DNA of 64,000 nt from Candidatus Polarisedimenticolaceae bacterium (GTDB lineage: Bacteria; Acidobacteriota; Polarisedimenticolia; Polarisedimenticolales; DASRJG01). Below the pieces are notes generated by a model, which made no database searches, had not been told where the DNA came from, and saw only the letters and a program-made list of their open reading frames with translations. The translations under genes and the position numbers were made by a program. The stretch lies in NCBI GenBank assembly GCA_036275915.1, contig DASUCV010000022.1, positions 124,001 to 188,000 on the forward strand. The letters run 5' to 3'. Shown here one piece after another: positions 28,733-38,400 of this stretch (positions within the stretch are counted from its first letter, which is position 1; every line of letters starts with the position of its first letter).

Positions 28733-30379
28733 ATGAATCATCCCACCCGTTTGGTGCTCGCGGTTTCGTTCGCCTTCATTCTTGTTCGCAGCGCCGATGC
28801 GCAAAACTGCTCGGGTGTGGCGAAAGTCGCCAACACAAATTTGAGCCGCGTCGCAGTCGCGACAGGGCTCGGATCCGGTACGAGCGGGCCGCTCTTCGTT
28901 ACGGCGCCACCGGACGACACCGGCCGGATCTTCATCGTGCTGCAGGGCGGCACGATCCGTCAGCTCGCACGCGGGGCGGCGCCCACCGCTTCCACCCTCT
29001 TCCTCGACATCGGCGCGCGCCTCACGCACGTTGGTGACGAACAGGGGCTTCTCGGGCTCGCGTTCGATCCGAACTTCGCGGCCAACGCCTTCTTCTACGT
29101 CTACTACACGCGCGCCGTCGACGGCCACGAGATCCTGTCTCGATTCCGCACGCTCGACGGCACGCCGAACACCGCCGGCGATCCGGCGAGCGAGACCGTC
29201 CTCTTGCGCATCGACGACACCGAGGACAATCACAACGGCGGCTGGCTGAGCTTCGGTCCGGACGGCTTCCTCTACATCTCGGTCGGTGATGGGGGCGGCG
29301 GCGGCGACCAGCACGGCGCCTGCGGCAACGCTCAGAGCAAGACGACGATCAAGGGCAAGCTCCTGCGCATCGACCCGACGGGCAGGGTCGGCACTCCCCC
29401 GGACTGCGGTCTCGACCCGGGGCCGTACACCATCCCTCCCGGCAATCCCTTCGCCGACGGCTCCGGCGGCAACTGCGACGAGATCTTCGCGTACGGTTTG
29501 AGAAACCCATGGCGCGATTCGTTCGACCCGGCGAACGGCGACCTCTTCGTCGGCGACGTCGGTCAGAACTGCTGGGAAGAGGTCGACTGGATCCCCGCGG
29601 GGACGAACGGCCAGAACTTCGGCTGGCGGAACTTCGAGGGACTCCACTGTTACGACTCGGCGGCGGGGTGCAACGCGACGAGCTCCGCGGATGCGTGTGC
29701 ACCGACTTGCAGCGATCCTGCGCCGGGCGGGCATCCGATTCCGAACGGCACGACGCTTCCGATCTACGACTATTCCTCGAGCGTCAACCCGCAGTGCGCG
29801 ATCACCGGCGGCTACGTCTACCGCGGATGCCGGATGACGAACTTTGAGGGGAAGTACTTCTATGGCGACTACTGCGCCGGCACGATCCTGAGCTTCGTGC
29901 CGAACGGCGGGGTGCCGAACACGTTCCAGGACTGGTCGTCGCAGGTGGGCGGCGGGGCGATCACGAGCTTCGGCACCGACGGTCAAGGGGAGCTGTACTT
30001 CTGCGACCGTGCGGGCACCGTCTACATGCTCCTGCCGCCGCTCACCGACACGGAGGTCTCGGGAGACGGCGCGGGGGCTCCGTTCTTGCTCGACAAGACG
30101 GGGGCGTGGAGCTGGGAGAACGTCACCTACGCGAATCGCCAGCCGACGACGTCGTACCACGTCTACCGCGCGAACGTCTCCGACGGTGTCTTCCACGCGG
30201 GCGAGGTGTTCGAATGCGTCTTCCAGACGACGGGGACGACGTGGCCCGCCGGGGGCGACACGATGACGCCGGCCCCGGGCGGCTACTTTGCCTACTTGGT
30301 CACGGCGATGAACGGCGCCGTGCAGTCGAGCCCGGGAGGAACACCGACGCGAACCTTGGGCACGGCGGCGTGCCCGTAG
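28733..30379 (+). CDS. Secreted PQQ-dependent sugar dehydrogenase, copy 2
   Basis: 548 residues; a close tandem paralogue of the preceding gene along its whole length, including signal peptide (LAVSFAFILVRSADAQ), propeller motifs (EDNHNGGWLSFGPDGFLYI, YGLRNPWRDSFD) and the C-terminal module ending TAACP. The start has GAGGTGAGG just upstream. The copies differ in loops near NPSQGCSATSS/DSAAGCNATSS, which may alter specificity. An 81-base spacer without an obvious terminator separates them. The stop lies one base from the convergent stop of the E1-like gene. Confidence 0.87.
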   Translation: MNHPTRLVLAVSFAFILVRSADAQNCSGVAKVANTNLSRVAVATGLGSGTSGPLFVTAPPDDTGRIFIVLQGGTIRQLARGAAPTASTLFLDIGARLTHVGDEQGLLGLAFDPNFAANAFFYVYYTRAVDGHEILSRFRTLDGTPNTAGDPASETVLLRIDDTEDNHNGGWLSFGPDGFLYISVGDGGGGGDQHGACGNAQSKTTIKGKLLRIDPTGRVGTPPDCGLDPGPYTIPPGNPFADGSGGNCDEIFAYGLRNPWRDSFDPANGDLFVGDVGQNCWEEVDWIPAGTNGQNFGWRNFEGLHCYDSAAGCNATSSADACAPTCSDPAPGGHPIPNGTTLPIYDYSSSVNPQCAITGGYVYRGCRMTNFEGKYFYGDYCAGTILSFVPNGGVPNTFQDWSSQVGGGAITSFGTDGQGELYFCDRAGTVYMLLPPLTDTEVSGDGAGAPFLLDKTGAWSWENVTYANRQPTTSYHVYRANVSDGVFHAGEVFECVFQTTGTTWPAGGDTMTPAPGGYFAYLVTAMNGAVQSSPGGTPTRTLGTAACP

Positions 30380-30380
30380 C

Positions 30381-31529
30381 TCAGTAGCGCGGCATCGTCG
30401 GATCGATCCGCGCCGCCCACGCGTCCTGTCCGCCCGAGAGCACCTGGAGGCGCTTGAACCCGGCCTGCCGGAGGATCTGGTACGCCTGCACGCTCCGGAT
30501 GCCGTGGTGGCAGGAGAGCGTGTAGGTCTCCGTCATGTCCAGCTCGTGCATCCGCGCCGGCAGCTCGCTCAGGGGAAAGAGCGTCGCGCCGGGAATCCGA
30601 GCGATCTGCCACTCGTGGGGCTCGCGCACGTCCAGGAGCTGGAACCTCTCCCCCGCCTCGCGGCGCGCGCGCAGCTCGTCGACCGAGAGGGTCGGCAGCC
30701 CCGTCAGCTCCGGCTCGATCTCCTCGCCGCGGATCCCGCAGAATTCCTCGTAGTCGATCGGCGACGTGATGGAGGGCGACGCGCCGCAGACGACGCAGGC
30801 AGGGTCCTTCTTCACCGAAAGCTCGCGGAATTCGAACGCGAGCGCGTCGAAGAGCACGAGCCGGCCGACGAGCGGGTCGCCGTTCCCGAGGATGAGCTTG
30901 ATGACCTCGAGCGCCTGGAACGATCCGACGATCCCGGGGAGCACGCCGAGCACGCCGCCTTCGGCGCACGAAGGCACCATCCCCGGCGGCGGGGGCTCGG
31001 GGAAGAGGCAGCGGTAGCAGGGCCCGCGCTTCGCGTCGAAAATGCTGACCTGCCCCTCGAAGCGGAAGATGCTCGCGTAGACGTTCGGCTTCCCCGCGAA
31101 GACGCACGCGTCGTTGACGAGGTACCGCGTCGGGAAGTTGTCGGTGCCGTCCGCGACGACGTCGTACGGACGCACGATCTCCATGACGTTCGCGCTCGAG
31201 AGGCGCACCGGGTGCGGCACGATCGTGATCGACGGGTTCAGGCCGCGGAGGCGCTCCGTCGCCGCCTCGAGCTTCGGCCGGCCGACGTCCGCGGTCGCAT
31301 AGAGGATCTGCCGCTGGATGTTCGTGAGATCGACGGCATCGAACTCGACGAGGCCGATCGTCCCGACCCCCGCGGCCGCGAGGTAGAGCGTCAGCGGCGA
31401 CCCGAGCCCGCCCGCGCCGACGCAGAGCACCTTCGCGTCCTTCAGCTTGAGCTGTCCTTCGAGCGTCACCTCCGGCATCACCAGATGCCGGCTGTAGCGG
31501 AGGAACTCGTCGCGGGTGAGGGATGACAT
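30381..31529 (-). CDS. moeB: MoeB/ThiF-type E1-like adenylyltransferase with rhodanese domain
   Basis: 382 residues. The E1 half has VGAGGLGSPLTLYLAAAGVG for nucleotide binding, DLTNIQRQILY, ADGTDNFPTRYLVND and a zinc site (CYRC with CVVC). The C-terminal rhodanese domain has LLDVREPHEWQIARIPGA and the active-site loop CHHGIRS. Such MoeZ-like proteins adenylate and then thiolate the C-terminal Gly-Gly of MoaD/ThiS/CysO-type sulfur carriers. A Gly-Gly protein is encoded at 42582 in this window. The start ATG (MSSLTRDEFLRYSRH) is the conserved family N-terminus. It lies eight bases behind two LolA-like genes. Confidence 0.92.
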   Translation of the reverse strand: MSSLTRDEFLRYSRHLVMPEVTLEGQLKLKDAKVLCVGAGGLGSPLTLYLAAAGVGTIGLVEFDAVDLTNIQRQILYATADVGRPKLEAATERLRGLNPSITIVPHPVRLSSANVMEIVRPYDVVADGTDNFPTRYLVNDACVFAGKPNVYASIFRFEGQVSIFDAKRGPCYRCLFPEPPPPGMVPSCAEGGVLGVLPGIVGSFQALEVIKLILGNGDPLVGRLVLFDALAFEFRELSVKKDPACVVCGASPSITSPIDYEEFCGIRGEEIEPELTGLPTLSVDELRARREAGERFQLLDVREPHEWQIARIPGATLFPLSELPARMHELDMTETYTLSCHHGIRSVQAYQILRQAGFKRLQVLSGGQDAWAARIDPTMPRY

Positions 31530-31537
31530 CGAAGGAG

Positions 31538-32218
31538 CTACTTCGCTTCCGGAACTCCCGGCGCGAGCTTGGCGTCGTCGATCTTCTCGTTGAACGCCGG
31601 CTCGAAGTCGACCGTCCTGCGCGTGCGCGTGGTTTCGCTCACGATCAGCTCCTCGACACGACGGATGAGGAGCGATTTCTTGTCGATCCACAACGTACGC
31701 TCGTTCGTCGCGAACTTGCCGGACACCTTGAAGCACTCGTGGCCAAAGGCCGCTTCGGCGCCGAGCGACATCGATTCCATCTTCGCGAGCCCCCAGCTCT
31801 CGACCTCGCCGGAGAGGAGGAGCGACGGGATCATCGCCGAGGCACCGTTCGACACCGACGGCGTGGCGGCCGATTCGACCCCGGCTTCGAAGGTCACGTC
31901 GGATCGGACGCCGGGGACGCGGCTCGACCAGTGATGCGTCCCATGCCCGTCGCGCCAGACGATGAAATGGAACGGGCTACCCTTGAGGCTGGACCCGGCG
32001 CACTCGAAACGAAACCTGTCCGGCCGGACGAACTCGGTCGTGAACGACGTCGTGGTGGCGATCGAGCCCGATTCGCCCTCGAACGCGACCGTGATCTTCC
32101 CCGAGTCGTGGTAGGTGGCGCACCCCGCGTAAGCGTGGGCGGTCGCCTCGAGAACGTCTTGGGCGGTCTTCGGCTCCGCCGTGGCCGCGGCGACCAGCAT
32201 CAGGATGGAGGCGATCAC
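31538..32218 (-). CDS. LolA/DUF2092-like exported protein (second of pair)
   Basis: 226 residues with a hydrophobic N-terminus (ASILMLVAAATA) that looks like a signal peptide. The rest is beta-rich, with the layout of LolA-like lipoprotein carriers and DUF2092: DVLEATAHAYAGCATYHDSG, RPDRFRFEC and TLWIDKKSLLIRRVEE. It is a paralogue of its upstream neighbour (both have a FRF strand after RP and a W-x-D/A-x(3)-LIRR segment near the end). The GTG start overlaps the neighbour's stop (GTGA). Probable periplasmic lipid-binding or carrier function, inferred from fold only. Confidence 0.65.
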   Translation of the reverse strand: MIASILMLVAAATAEPKTAQDVLEATAHAYAGCATYHDSGKITVAFEGESGSIATTTSFTTEFVRPDRFRFECAGSSLKGSPFHFIVWRDGHGTHHWSSRVPGVRSDVTFEAGVESAATPSVSNGASAMIPSLLLSGEVESWGLAKMESMSLGAEAAFGHECFKVSGKFATNERTLWIDKKSLLIRRVEELIVSETTRTRRTVDFEPAFNEKIDDAKLAPGVPEAK

Positions 32219-32946
32219 CGGGCCGCGAACTCCGGAAGCGCGAGGCGCGTCTCCTCGACGTCGCCGCCGAGAACCGGATGGTACGTCGTGATCCGCTCGG
32301 TCTCGGTCTGGCTATTGTGCGACCGCTCCTCGATGCGCCGGATGAGCTGCGTCGACTGCGCGACCCAGATGATCCGGTCGATGCCGGGCGCCTCGCCTTC
32401 GATCCGGTAGCAGACGTCCCCGTCCAGCGTCCCGTCGTCGAGCCGCTTCAGCTCCGTCATGGTGTCGAGCCCGTAGCCGAACACCTCCGTCGGCATGAGC
32501 AGCGACGCCACGGTGTGCGACGCGCGGTCGGAGATCGCGGGCCGGGCCGCGAGCGTCACCGCGTAGTTGAACGATTGGTCGGTCACGAAGATCGGCTGAC
32601 GGCTCGACCAGTGCCCCATCTTCTCGCCGTCGCGCCAGATGAGGTAGCGCTCGTCCTGCTGCCGCGGATCACCCTGGCAGATGAAGCGGAACCGCCCGGG
32701 GCGCTCGTACGCCGTCGAGAAAGTTTTGGACGTGGTCAGGACCGTGCGCTCGTGGAGGGTGTACGTGATGGCGATGGTGCCGTCATCCTCGTACGAGCGG
32801 GCGTCGGCGTACGTCTTCTGGACTCGGCTCAAGATGTCCCGTGCGGCGGGATCGCTGGAATCCTGCGCGCCGGCCGGGGCCACAGGGACGAGCGCGGCGA
32901 CGGCCAGCAGAGTGACGGAGATCAGGCGAATGGACGGCATCGGCAT
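32215..32946 (-). CDS. LolA/DUF2092-like exported protein (first of pair)
   Basis: 243 residues with a clear signal peptide (LISVTLLAVAALVPVAPAGAQ). DILSRVQKTYADARSYEDDG, RPGRFRFICQG and IIWVAQSTQLIRRIEER match the same LolA-like/DUF2092 pattern as the next gene. GGGGAGG lies seven bases before the ATG, a strong ribosome binding site. It starts a three-gene operon ending in the MoeB-like gene. No outer membrane lipoprotein receptor or LolCDE set is beside it, so canonical LolA function is doubtful. Confidence 0.65.
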   Translation of the reverse strand: MPMPSIRLISVTLLAVAALVPVAPAGAQDSSDPAARDILSRVQKTYADARSYEDDGTIAITYTLHERTVLTTSKTFSTAYERPGRFRFICQGDPRQQDERYLIWRDGEKMGHWSSRQPIFVTDQSFNYAVTLAARPAISDRASHTVASLLMPTEVFGYGLDTMTELKRLDDGTLDGDVCYRIEGEAPGIDRIIWVAQSTQLIRRIEERSHNSQTETERITTYHPVLGGDVEETRLALPEFAAR

Positions 32947-33009
32947 CGGAGATCCTCCCCAGGGTCGTGCGGCTCTTCGAGCTTAAAGGCGCACCGTCAC
33001 CGCGTCAAA

Positions 33010-33255
33010 TCAGCGGCGGGCCGCCGGCTCCGGCGGATCGCCGTTCTCCAGCCCTTCGCTCGGCTCCTTCCGCCGCTCCTCGAGGACGACCCTCTTCGAC
33101 GGCTCGACCATCGCCTGGATCTCCAGGAACGCGGTGCCGAGGGCGCCCGACCCGCCGCGATGCCGCTCGCCGCGCCCCTCCGATCGCTCGAGGAGGCGGT
33201 GAGCCCCGTAGAGCACGGCGGCGAGGAAGGCGACGACGAGCGCGAGCGTGATCAT
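33010..33255 (-). CDS. Small membrane-anchored hypothetical protein
   Basis: 81 residues. An N-terminal membrane helix (MITLALVVAFLAAVLYGAH) is followed by a charged tail rich in Glu and Arg with no recognised domain. It is the last gene of a five-gene operon and its ATG overlaps the stop of the previous small gene (ATGA). That coupling and the credible helix make it real, but the function is unknown. Confidence 0.6.
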   Translation of the reverse strand: MITLALVVAFLAAVLYGAHRLLERSEGRGERHRGGSGALGTAFLEIQAMVEPSKRVVLEERRKEPSEGLENGDPPEPAARR

Positions 33256-33569
33256 GCGTCGACGGCGTCGGGCTCCGGGCGTACGGCGAGGACGTCGGCC
33301 AGATACTCCGCTTCGTTGCTTCGCGAACGCGCCTCGTCGCGCGCCGCAGCGACGTTCGACGACGTCGCCGAGGTCTTCTGCCAGAGCGTGGCCCGCTGCT
33401 CGCAGAGCCCGACGCATCGCCGCCGCTCCCGCGCGACCTCCGCTTCGACGACCGCTTCGAGACGCTCGAGCACCGCGGCCTTCGTCGACGCCGGCGATCC
33501 GGCGAGCACGTCGCCGAGGGCGGCCTGGAGCGCGGTCAGGATCCTCCGCCCTCGGTCTCTCGAGATCAC
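33252..33569 (-). CDS. Small hypothetical protein, helical
   Basis: 105 residues with no recognised family. The sequence is Ala/Glu/Arg rich and probably helical throughout (KAAVLERLEAVVEAEVARER), with a CVGLCEQRATLWQ segment carrying two Cys. The GTG start overlaps the stop of the ACT-domain gene (GTGA) and its stop overlaps the next ATG. Position in the overlap chain is the main evidence that it is translated. Confidence 0.55.
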   Translation of the reverse strand: MISRDRGRRILTALQAALGDVLAGSPASTKAAVLERLEAVVEAEVARERRRCVGLCEQRATLWQKTSATSSNVAAARDEARSRSNEAEYLADVLAVRPEPDAVDA

Positions 33570-33958
33570 GCGCGTCCTCCGCGATGGATGGTGTGCCCTG
33601 CACCCTCGAGCACGCGAAGAGCGTGCTCCAACCGGACGCCCCTGACAAGGAGGTAGTCGGTGTCGAACGTCGAGATCGCGAAGATCGGGATGTTCGCCTC
33701 CGCGAGCGGCGACGCCAACGACGCGAGGATTCCGGTCGCGTCGAACGGAAGATTGCCGTTCACCTTGATGCAGCACCATCCGCGCTCGCATCGACCGGTC
33801 TCCGGCGCGACGGAGCCGGGGCAGACGATCGACAGCTCGTCGGCGGTCCGCACGATCGCGACGAACGCCGTGGAGAGAAGAGACGGCGGCACCGGCGCGT
33901 CCGGATCCAGGCGGCAGACCGCGTAGAGGCCAGGGAGGACGGCGAGGTCGAGGCTCAA
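33566..33958 (-). CDS. ACT-domain protein (COG3603-like)
   Basis: 130 residues. Two ACT-like halves are visible: an N-terminal YAVCRLDPDAPVP ... ELSIVCP and a C-terminal IPIFAISTFDTDYLLVRGVRLEHALRVL, typical of the small stand-alone ACT proteins related to CASTOR/aspartate kinase regulatory domains. These are thought to bind amino acids; the ligand is unknown. The TTG start overlaps the stop of the preceding gene (TTGA), a start choice forced by the overlap because no ATG or GTG is nearby. Confidence 0.75.
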   Translation of the reverse strand: MSLDLAVLPGLYAVCRLDPDAPVPPSLLSTAFVAIVRTADELSIVCPGSVAPETGRCERGWCCIKVNGNLPFDATGILASLASPLAEANIPIFAISTFDTDYLLVRGVRLEHALRVLEGAGHTIHRGGRA

Positions 33959-34692
33959 CGTCCGTGGAGCTGGCGGTCGTAATCGGCCGCGTCGAAGTGC
34001 CCTTGCGAGTCGGCGATGAGACCGTCCGGACCGATCGTCCACTCCTCGTAGCCGCTGATCTTCACGCTCCGGCCCGTTCCCCCCGGTCCGGTGTTCGTCC
34101 CGGTCAAGGTCCAGCGGTACTCGGCCGTGGGGCCGTGACGCTCGAGGCGATCCATCCGGACGGCCATGTCGGGAAACGCGGTCATGAAGCCCCGCGCGGC
34201 CTCCGTGATCGCCGCCCGGCCGACGGCAGGCTTGCCGCCGTTGATCGTGAGCGATCCGTCGTTCGCGAAAAACGAGGCCACCTGCGCCGGGTCCTGACTG
34301 CACCATGCAGCGGTGTAACGGGTGGCAAACGCGTGCAGGTCCCGGGGGTCCAAAGAGCTTCCCGTCAGCCCTTGCGCGAAGAAATGGGTCAGTGCCGCAG
34401 CGAACGCGGTGCCGACGACGAGGACGATCCAGCGGCGCCGCGGCCACGAGGTCTGGAGACCCGAGAACTGGACGAACAGGTCGACGGCATACGCCGCGCA
34501 ATAGGCGACGTTGGCCAGAACGGCGAGGATGAACGCGCCGAGCAGGTTGTCGGTGGCCAGGAGGCTCTTGGACGCGGGCAGGCCGATCACGAAGTGCACC
34601 GCGACGACGGCGAGCAGAACCGCGTTGTAAACGAGCCGGCGAGGCTCCCAGTACCGCAACGCGTCGGCGGCGATGTCGCGGAACCGGCTCAT
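33955..34692 (-). CDS. Membrane protein with C-terminal SnoaL/NTF2-like domain
   Basis: 245 residues. The first 115 or so contain three to four membrane helices (VYNAVLLAVVAVHFVIG, LGAFILAVLANVAYCAAYA, WIVLVVGTAFAAALTHF). Residues from about 120 form a SnoaL-like cone fold (FATRYTAAWCSQDPAQVASFF ... AEYRWTLTGTNTGPGG ... ISGYEEWTIGPDGLI, key residues given). SnoaL domains are mostly cytosolic or secreted binding/isomerase folds, so attachment to a membrane domain is uncommon. ATGA overlap with the methyltransferase upstream and TTGA overlap with the ACT gene downstream. Confidence 0.72.
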   Translation of the reverse strand: MSRFRDIAADALRYWEPRRLVYNAVLLAVVAVHFVIGLPASKSLLATDNLLGAFILAVLANVAYCAAYAVDLFVQFSGLQTSWPRRRWIVLVVGTAFAAALTHFFAQGLTGSSLDPRDLHAFATRYTAAWCSQDPAQVASFFANDGSLTINGGKPAVGRAAITEAARGFMTAFPDMAVRMDRLERHGPTAEYRWTLTGTNTGPGGTGRSVKISGYEEWTIGPDGLIADSQGHFDAADYDRQLHGR

Positions 34693-35372
34693 CGCGCGGG
34701 CGCGCGCCCCACCGCGCACATCCATCCCTTCAGTTTGTGGTGATCGATCTCGATCTTCTCGAACCCCGCCTGGCTCAGCAGCTCGCGGTGCCTCTCGAGG
34801 GTCATGTACTTGGCTCCCAGTAGCTTCATCGGAATCGCGACGAGAAAGCTGAGCGTCTGCCCCCGGAATGTCTCCGCGATCACGACGAGGGTGCCCCCGG
34901 GCTTCAGAACCCGCCGGATCTCGCCAAGATCCCGGACGAGGTCGGGCCAATAGTAGTGGGTCTCGACCGCGGTCACGAGGTCGAACGTCGCGTCTGGAAA
35001 CGGCAGCTTCGACACGGTGCCCGATTGGATCTCGACTCGCCCATTGCCGATCAGCTCGGCGTTCTCGGTTCTCGCCGTCGCGACGCTCGCGGCGGAGTAG
35101 TCGATCCCATCGACGTGACCCTGCGGCGCCATCCCCGCGAGCGTCCGGACGGTCCGGCCTCCGCCGCATCCGACGTCGAGGATCGTGAACGCGGGGCCGA
35201 TCGTGACGTGGCTCAGGCCCCAGCGTGTCACGCCCGCGTGGCGGACGTTCATGCTGTTCGCGATCATCCGGCCGAGCGGCGACCACGGCCGCCGGCACTG
35301 GCTCGCGACGACGATGATGGCCGCCGACGCGACGACGATCGACAGGACCGTGTGAAGGCTCGGGCTCACCAT
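34689..35372 (-). CDS. Class I SAM-dependent methyltransferase, membrane-anchored
   Basis: 227 residues. An N-terminal hydrophobic segment (LHTVLSIVVASAAIIVVA) precedes the Rossmann methyltransferase core: motif I ILDVGCGGGRTV, acidic VDGIDYSAASV and LPFPDATFDLVTAVETHYYW with the post-motif VLKPGGTLVVIAE. It resembles UbiE/phospholipid-type methyltransferases; the substrate is unknown. It opens a five-gene coupled operon. An AGAGGA lies immediately before the ATG at 35372, so the following GTG could be the true start instead. Confidence 0.85.
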   Translation of the reverse strand: MVSPSLHTVLSIVVASAAIIVVASQCRRPWSPLGRMIANSMNVRHAGVTRWGLSHVTIGPAFTILDVGCGGGRTVRTLAGMAPQGHVDGIDYSAASVATARTENAELIGNGRVEIQSGTVSKLPFPDATFDLVTAVETHYYWPDLVRDLGEIRRVLKPGGTLVVIAETFRGQTLSFLVAIPMKLLGAKYMTLERHRELLSQAGFEKIEIDHHKLKGWMCAVGRAPAR

Positions 35373-35471
35373 TCCTCTTCGGTGACTCCAACCTTCGAGC
35401 ACCGTTATGCGTAAGAGTATCCCTGGGCCGCAGGGGCAACTGCGCGCGGCCCATCGACCGAGGAGGTTCTC

Positions 35472-38400
35472 GTGAGGACTTTCGCATTGCGTTCGATCAT
35501 CCTGCTCACGCTCGTCGCCGTTTTGGGTGTGACCGTCGCCCATGCGGAGGCGGCGTACATCCGGTTCCCGGATCTCAACGGCAACCGCGTCGTCTTCTGC
35601 GCCGAGGGCGACCTCTGGTCGGTCTCGGACAGCGGCGGTGTCGCCAGACGCTTGACGAACCACGTGGGGAACGAGTTCTACCCGCACTGGTCGCCGGACG
35701 GGAAGTGGATCGCCTTCACCGGCGAGTACGACGGCAACTCCGACGTCTACCTGATCCCGGCCGAAGGCGGCGAGCCGCGCCGCCTCACGTGGCACCCCGG
35801 AGCCGAGATCGTGCTGGGGTGGACCCCGGACGGCAGCAAGATCCTCTACCGGAGCACCGGCGAGACTCCCTACCGGTCGTCCGCGATCTACGCGATCTCG
35901 CGCGACGGCGGCGACCCCACGATGCTGCCGCTCGGCTACGCCGAGCGGATCGCGATCGATCCGGCGACCGGGAAGTACGCATTCTCGCGCAAGAGCTGGG
36001 AGAACGCGACGTGGAAGCGGTATCGCGGCGGGACCGCGCCCGACATCTGGGTCGGCGACCCGGCGAAGGCCGACTTCAAGAAGGTGACGAGCTTCGACGG
36101 TGTGAACGCGTACCCGATGTGGCACGGCGGCCGGATCTACTTCCTCTCCGATCCCGGCGGCACGATGAACCTCTGGTCGATCAAGGCCGACGGCTCCGAC
36201 CGGAAGCGTGAGACCGATTTCAAGGACTGGGACGCGCGGCAGCCGGCGATCGCTCCCGACGGCCGGATCGTGTTCACGCTCCAGGCCGATCTCCACATCT
36301 TCGATCCGAAGTCGGGCACCGTGAAGAAGGTCGACGTCGACGTCCCCAGCGACCGCGTGCTCACCCGTCAGCGCTATCCCGACGCCGGCCAGTACGTGAC
36401 GTCGTTCGATCTTTCCCCTGACGGGAGCCGCCTCGCGATCACGGCGCGCGGCGAGATCTTCTCGGTGCCGGCGAAGCCGGGCGTCACGATCCCGATCACG
36501 CGCGGCAGCGGAGCGCGAGAGAGCTACGGGCGGTTCTCCGGCGACGGCAAGAAGATCATCTACGTCACCGACGCCACGGGCGAAGAAGAGATCCGCAGCA
36601 TCGACGCGTGGGACCGCGAGCCGGCGAAGACGGTCGAGCCGGCGCGCGCCACCGGCTGGCACTTCGGGCCGAAGGCGTCCCCCGACGGCAAGTGGCTCGC
36701 CTACGGCGACCAGACCCAATCGCTCTACGTCATGCCGGCGGAAGGCGGCGAGCGCAAGGTCGTCGACAAGAGCCCGCTCGCCGAGATCAACGATTACACC
36801 TGGAGCGCCGACGGCCGCTGGCTCGCCTACACGAAGGTGATGGACAACGGCTACACGGCGATCAACGTGTACGACACGGTCTCGGGCGTCGCGACGACGC
36901 TCGGGAACGGAACGACGAACGACAACTCGCCGGCATGGGACCCGAAAGGCCGCTGGCTCTACTTCGTCAGCGAGCGGACGACGAATCCGCTCCTCGGGCA
37001 GCGCGACTTCGACGTCATCGAGGCGAAGAACAGCAAGCTCTACCTCGCCATCCTGAAGAAGGACGGCAACGACCCGATGGCGAACCTCGAGGGGATGCCG
37101 CCGGACGAGGCGAAGAAAGACGACAAGAAGGACGAAGCGAAGGCCGACGAGAAGAAGGGCGGCGACAAGAAGGACGCCGACAAGAAGGACGAGAAGAAGG
37201 CCGAGCCGGTGGATATCGACGTGGCGGGCGTCTTCTCGCGCGTCGTCGAGCTGAAGGTGCCGGTCGGGAACTACTCGAACCTCGCGGCCACCGACAAGAC
37301 GCTGTTCTACGTCTCGCACCCCGTGCAGGGAATGGTCGAGGACGGTGGCGACGACAGCCCGGACGGAACGCTCATGGCGTTCGACCTCGACAAGAAGGAC
37401 AGCAAGACGTTCGTCGAGGGTATCGGCGGCTACGTCCTCGCGAAGGACGGAAAGCTCGCGATCCAGAAGAAGCGCGGCGAGATCTTCGTCGTCGATGCGG
37501 GCTCGCCCCCCGGAGGCGAGCTGGGCAAGGGCAAGGTCGACCTGTCCGACTGCGTCATCAACCTCGATCCGCGCGAGGAATGGAAGCAGATCTATCAGGA
37601 AGCCTACCGGTTCGAGCGCGACTTCTACTGGGACAACGGGATGGGCGGTCTCGACTGGAAGGCGATGCGGGACAAGTACCAGACCCTGCTCCCCCGCGTG
37701 GCGACGCGCTCCGACCTCCGCGATCTCATCGGCGAGCTGATCGGAGAGCTCGGGACGTCGCACACCTACGTCTCCGGCGGCGATCCCGGCTCGCAGGCGA
37801 AGCAGGTCGGGACGGGGCTCCTCGGCGGGGATTTCACGCGTGAGGGCGACGTCTACAAGATCAACCGCATCTACCGGGCCGACCCCGCGGACAACGTGCG
37901 CTCCTCGCTCGAAGAGCCCGGAGTCGGCGTCAAGGAGGGCGACTACATCCTGGCCATCGACCACCGCCCGTTCGAGAAGGGCAAGTCGTTCTACGCCGCG
38001 CTCGAAGGGCGCGCGGGCAAGGAAGTCGTCCTCACCGTCGGCTCCTCCGCTTCGAAGGAAGGCTCGCGCGACGTCGTCGTGAAGGCCATGGACAGCGACA
38101 AGCGCCTCCGCTACTGCGACTGGGTGCGCATGAACCGCGAGTACGTCGCGAAGAAGACCGACGGCAAGATCGGCTACATCCACCTTCCCGACATGGGACG
38201 GGACGGCCTCGTCGCCTTCGAGACCTGGTTCTACCCGCAGCTCAAGAAGGAGGGGATGGTCGTCGACGTCCGCTGGAACGGCGGAGGCTTCGTGAGCCAG
38301 CTCGTCGTCGAGCGCATGCGCCGCGACCTCATCAGCTTCGACCGCTCGCGCGGCGGCGGTGTCGAGACCTACCCGCAGCGCGTTCTCAACGGGCCGTTCG

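Noticed and set aside
35425-35452. GGGCCGC/GCGGCCC hairpin upstream of the tricorn start as a riboswitch
   Set aside because: Only a 7-bp stem with a 14-base loop; no conserved riboswitch core recognised.
37111-37206. Possible frameshift or contamination in the tricorn gene because of the sudden low-complexity stretch
   Set aside because: Propeller motifs continue in the same frame on both sides, so it is an in-frame linker.
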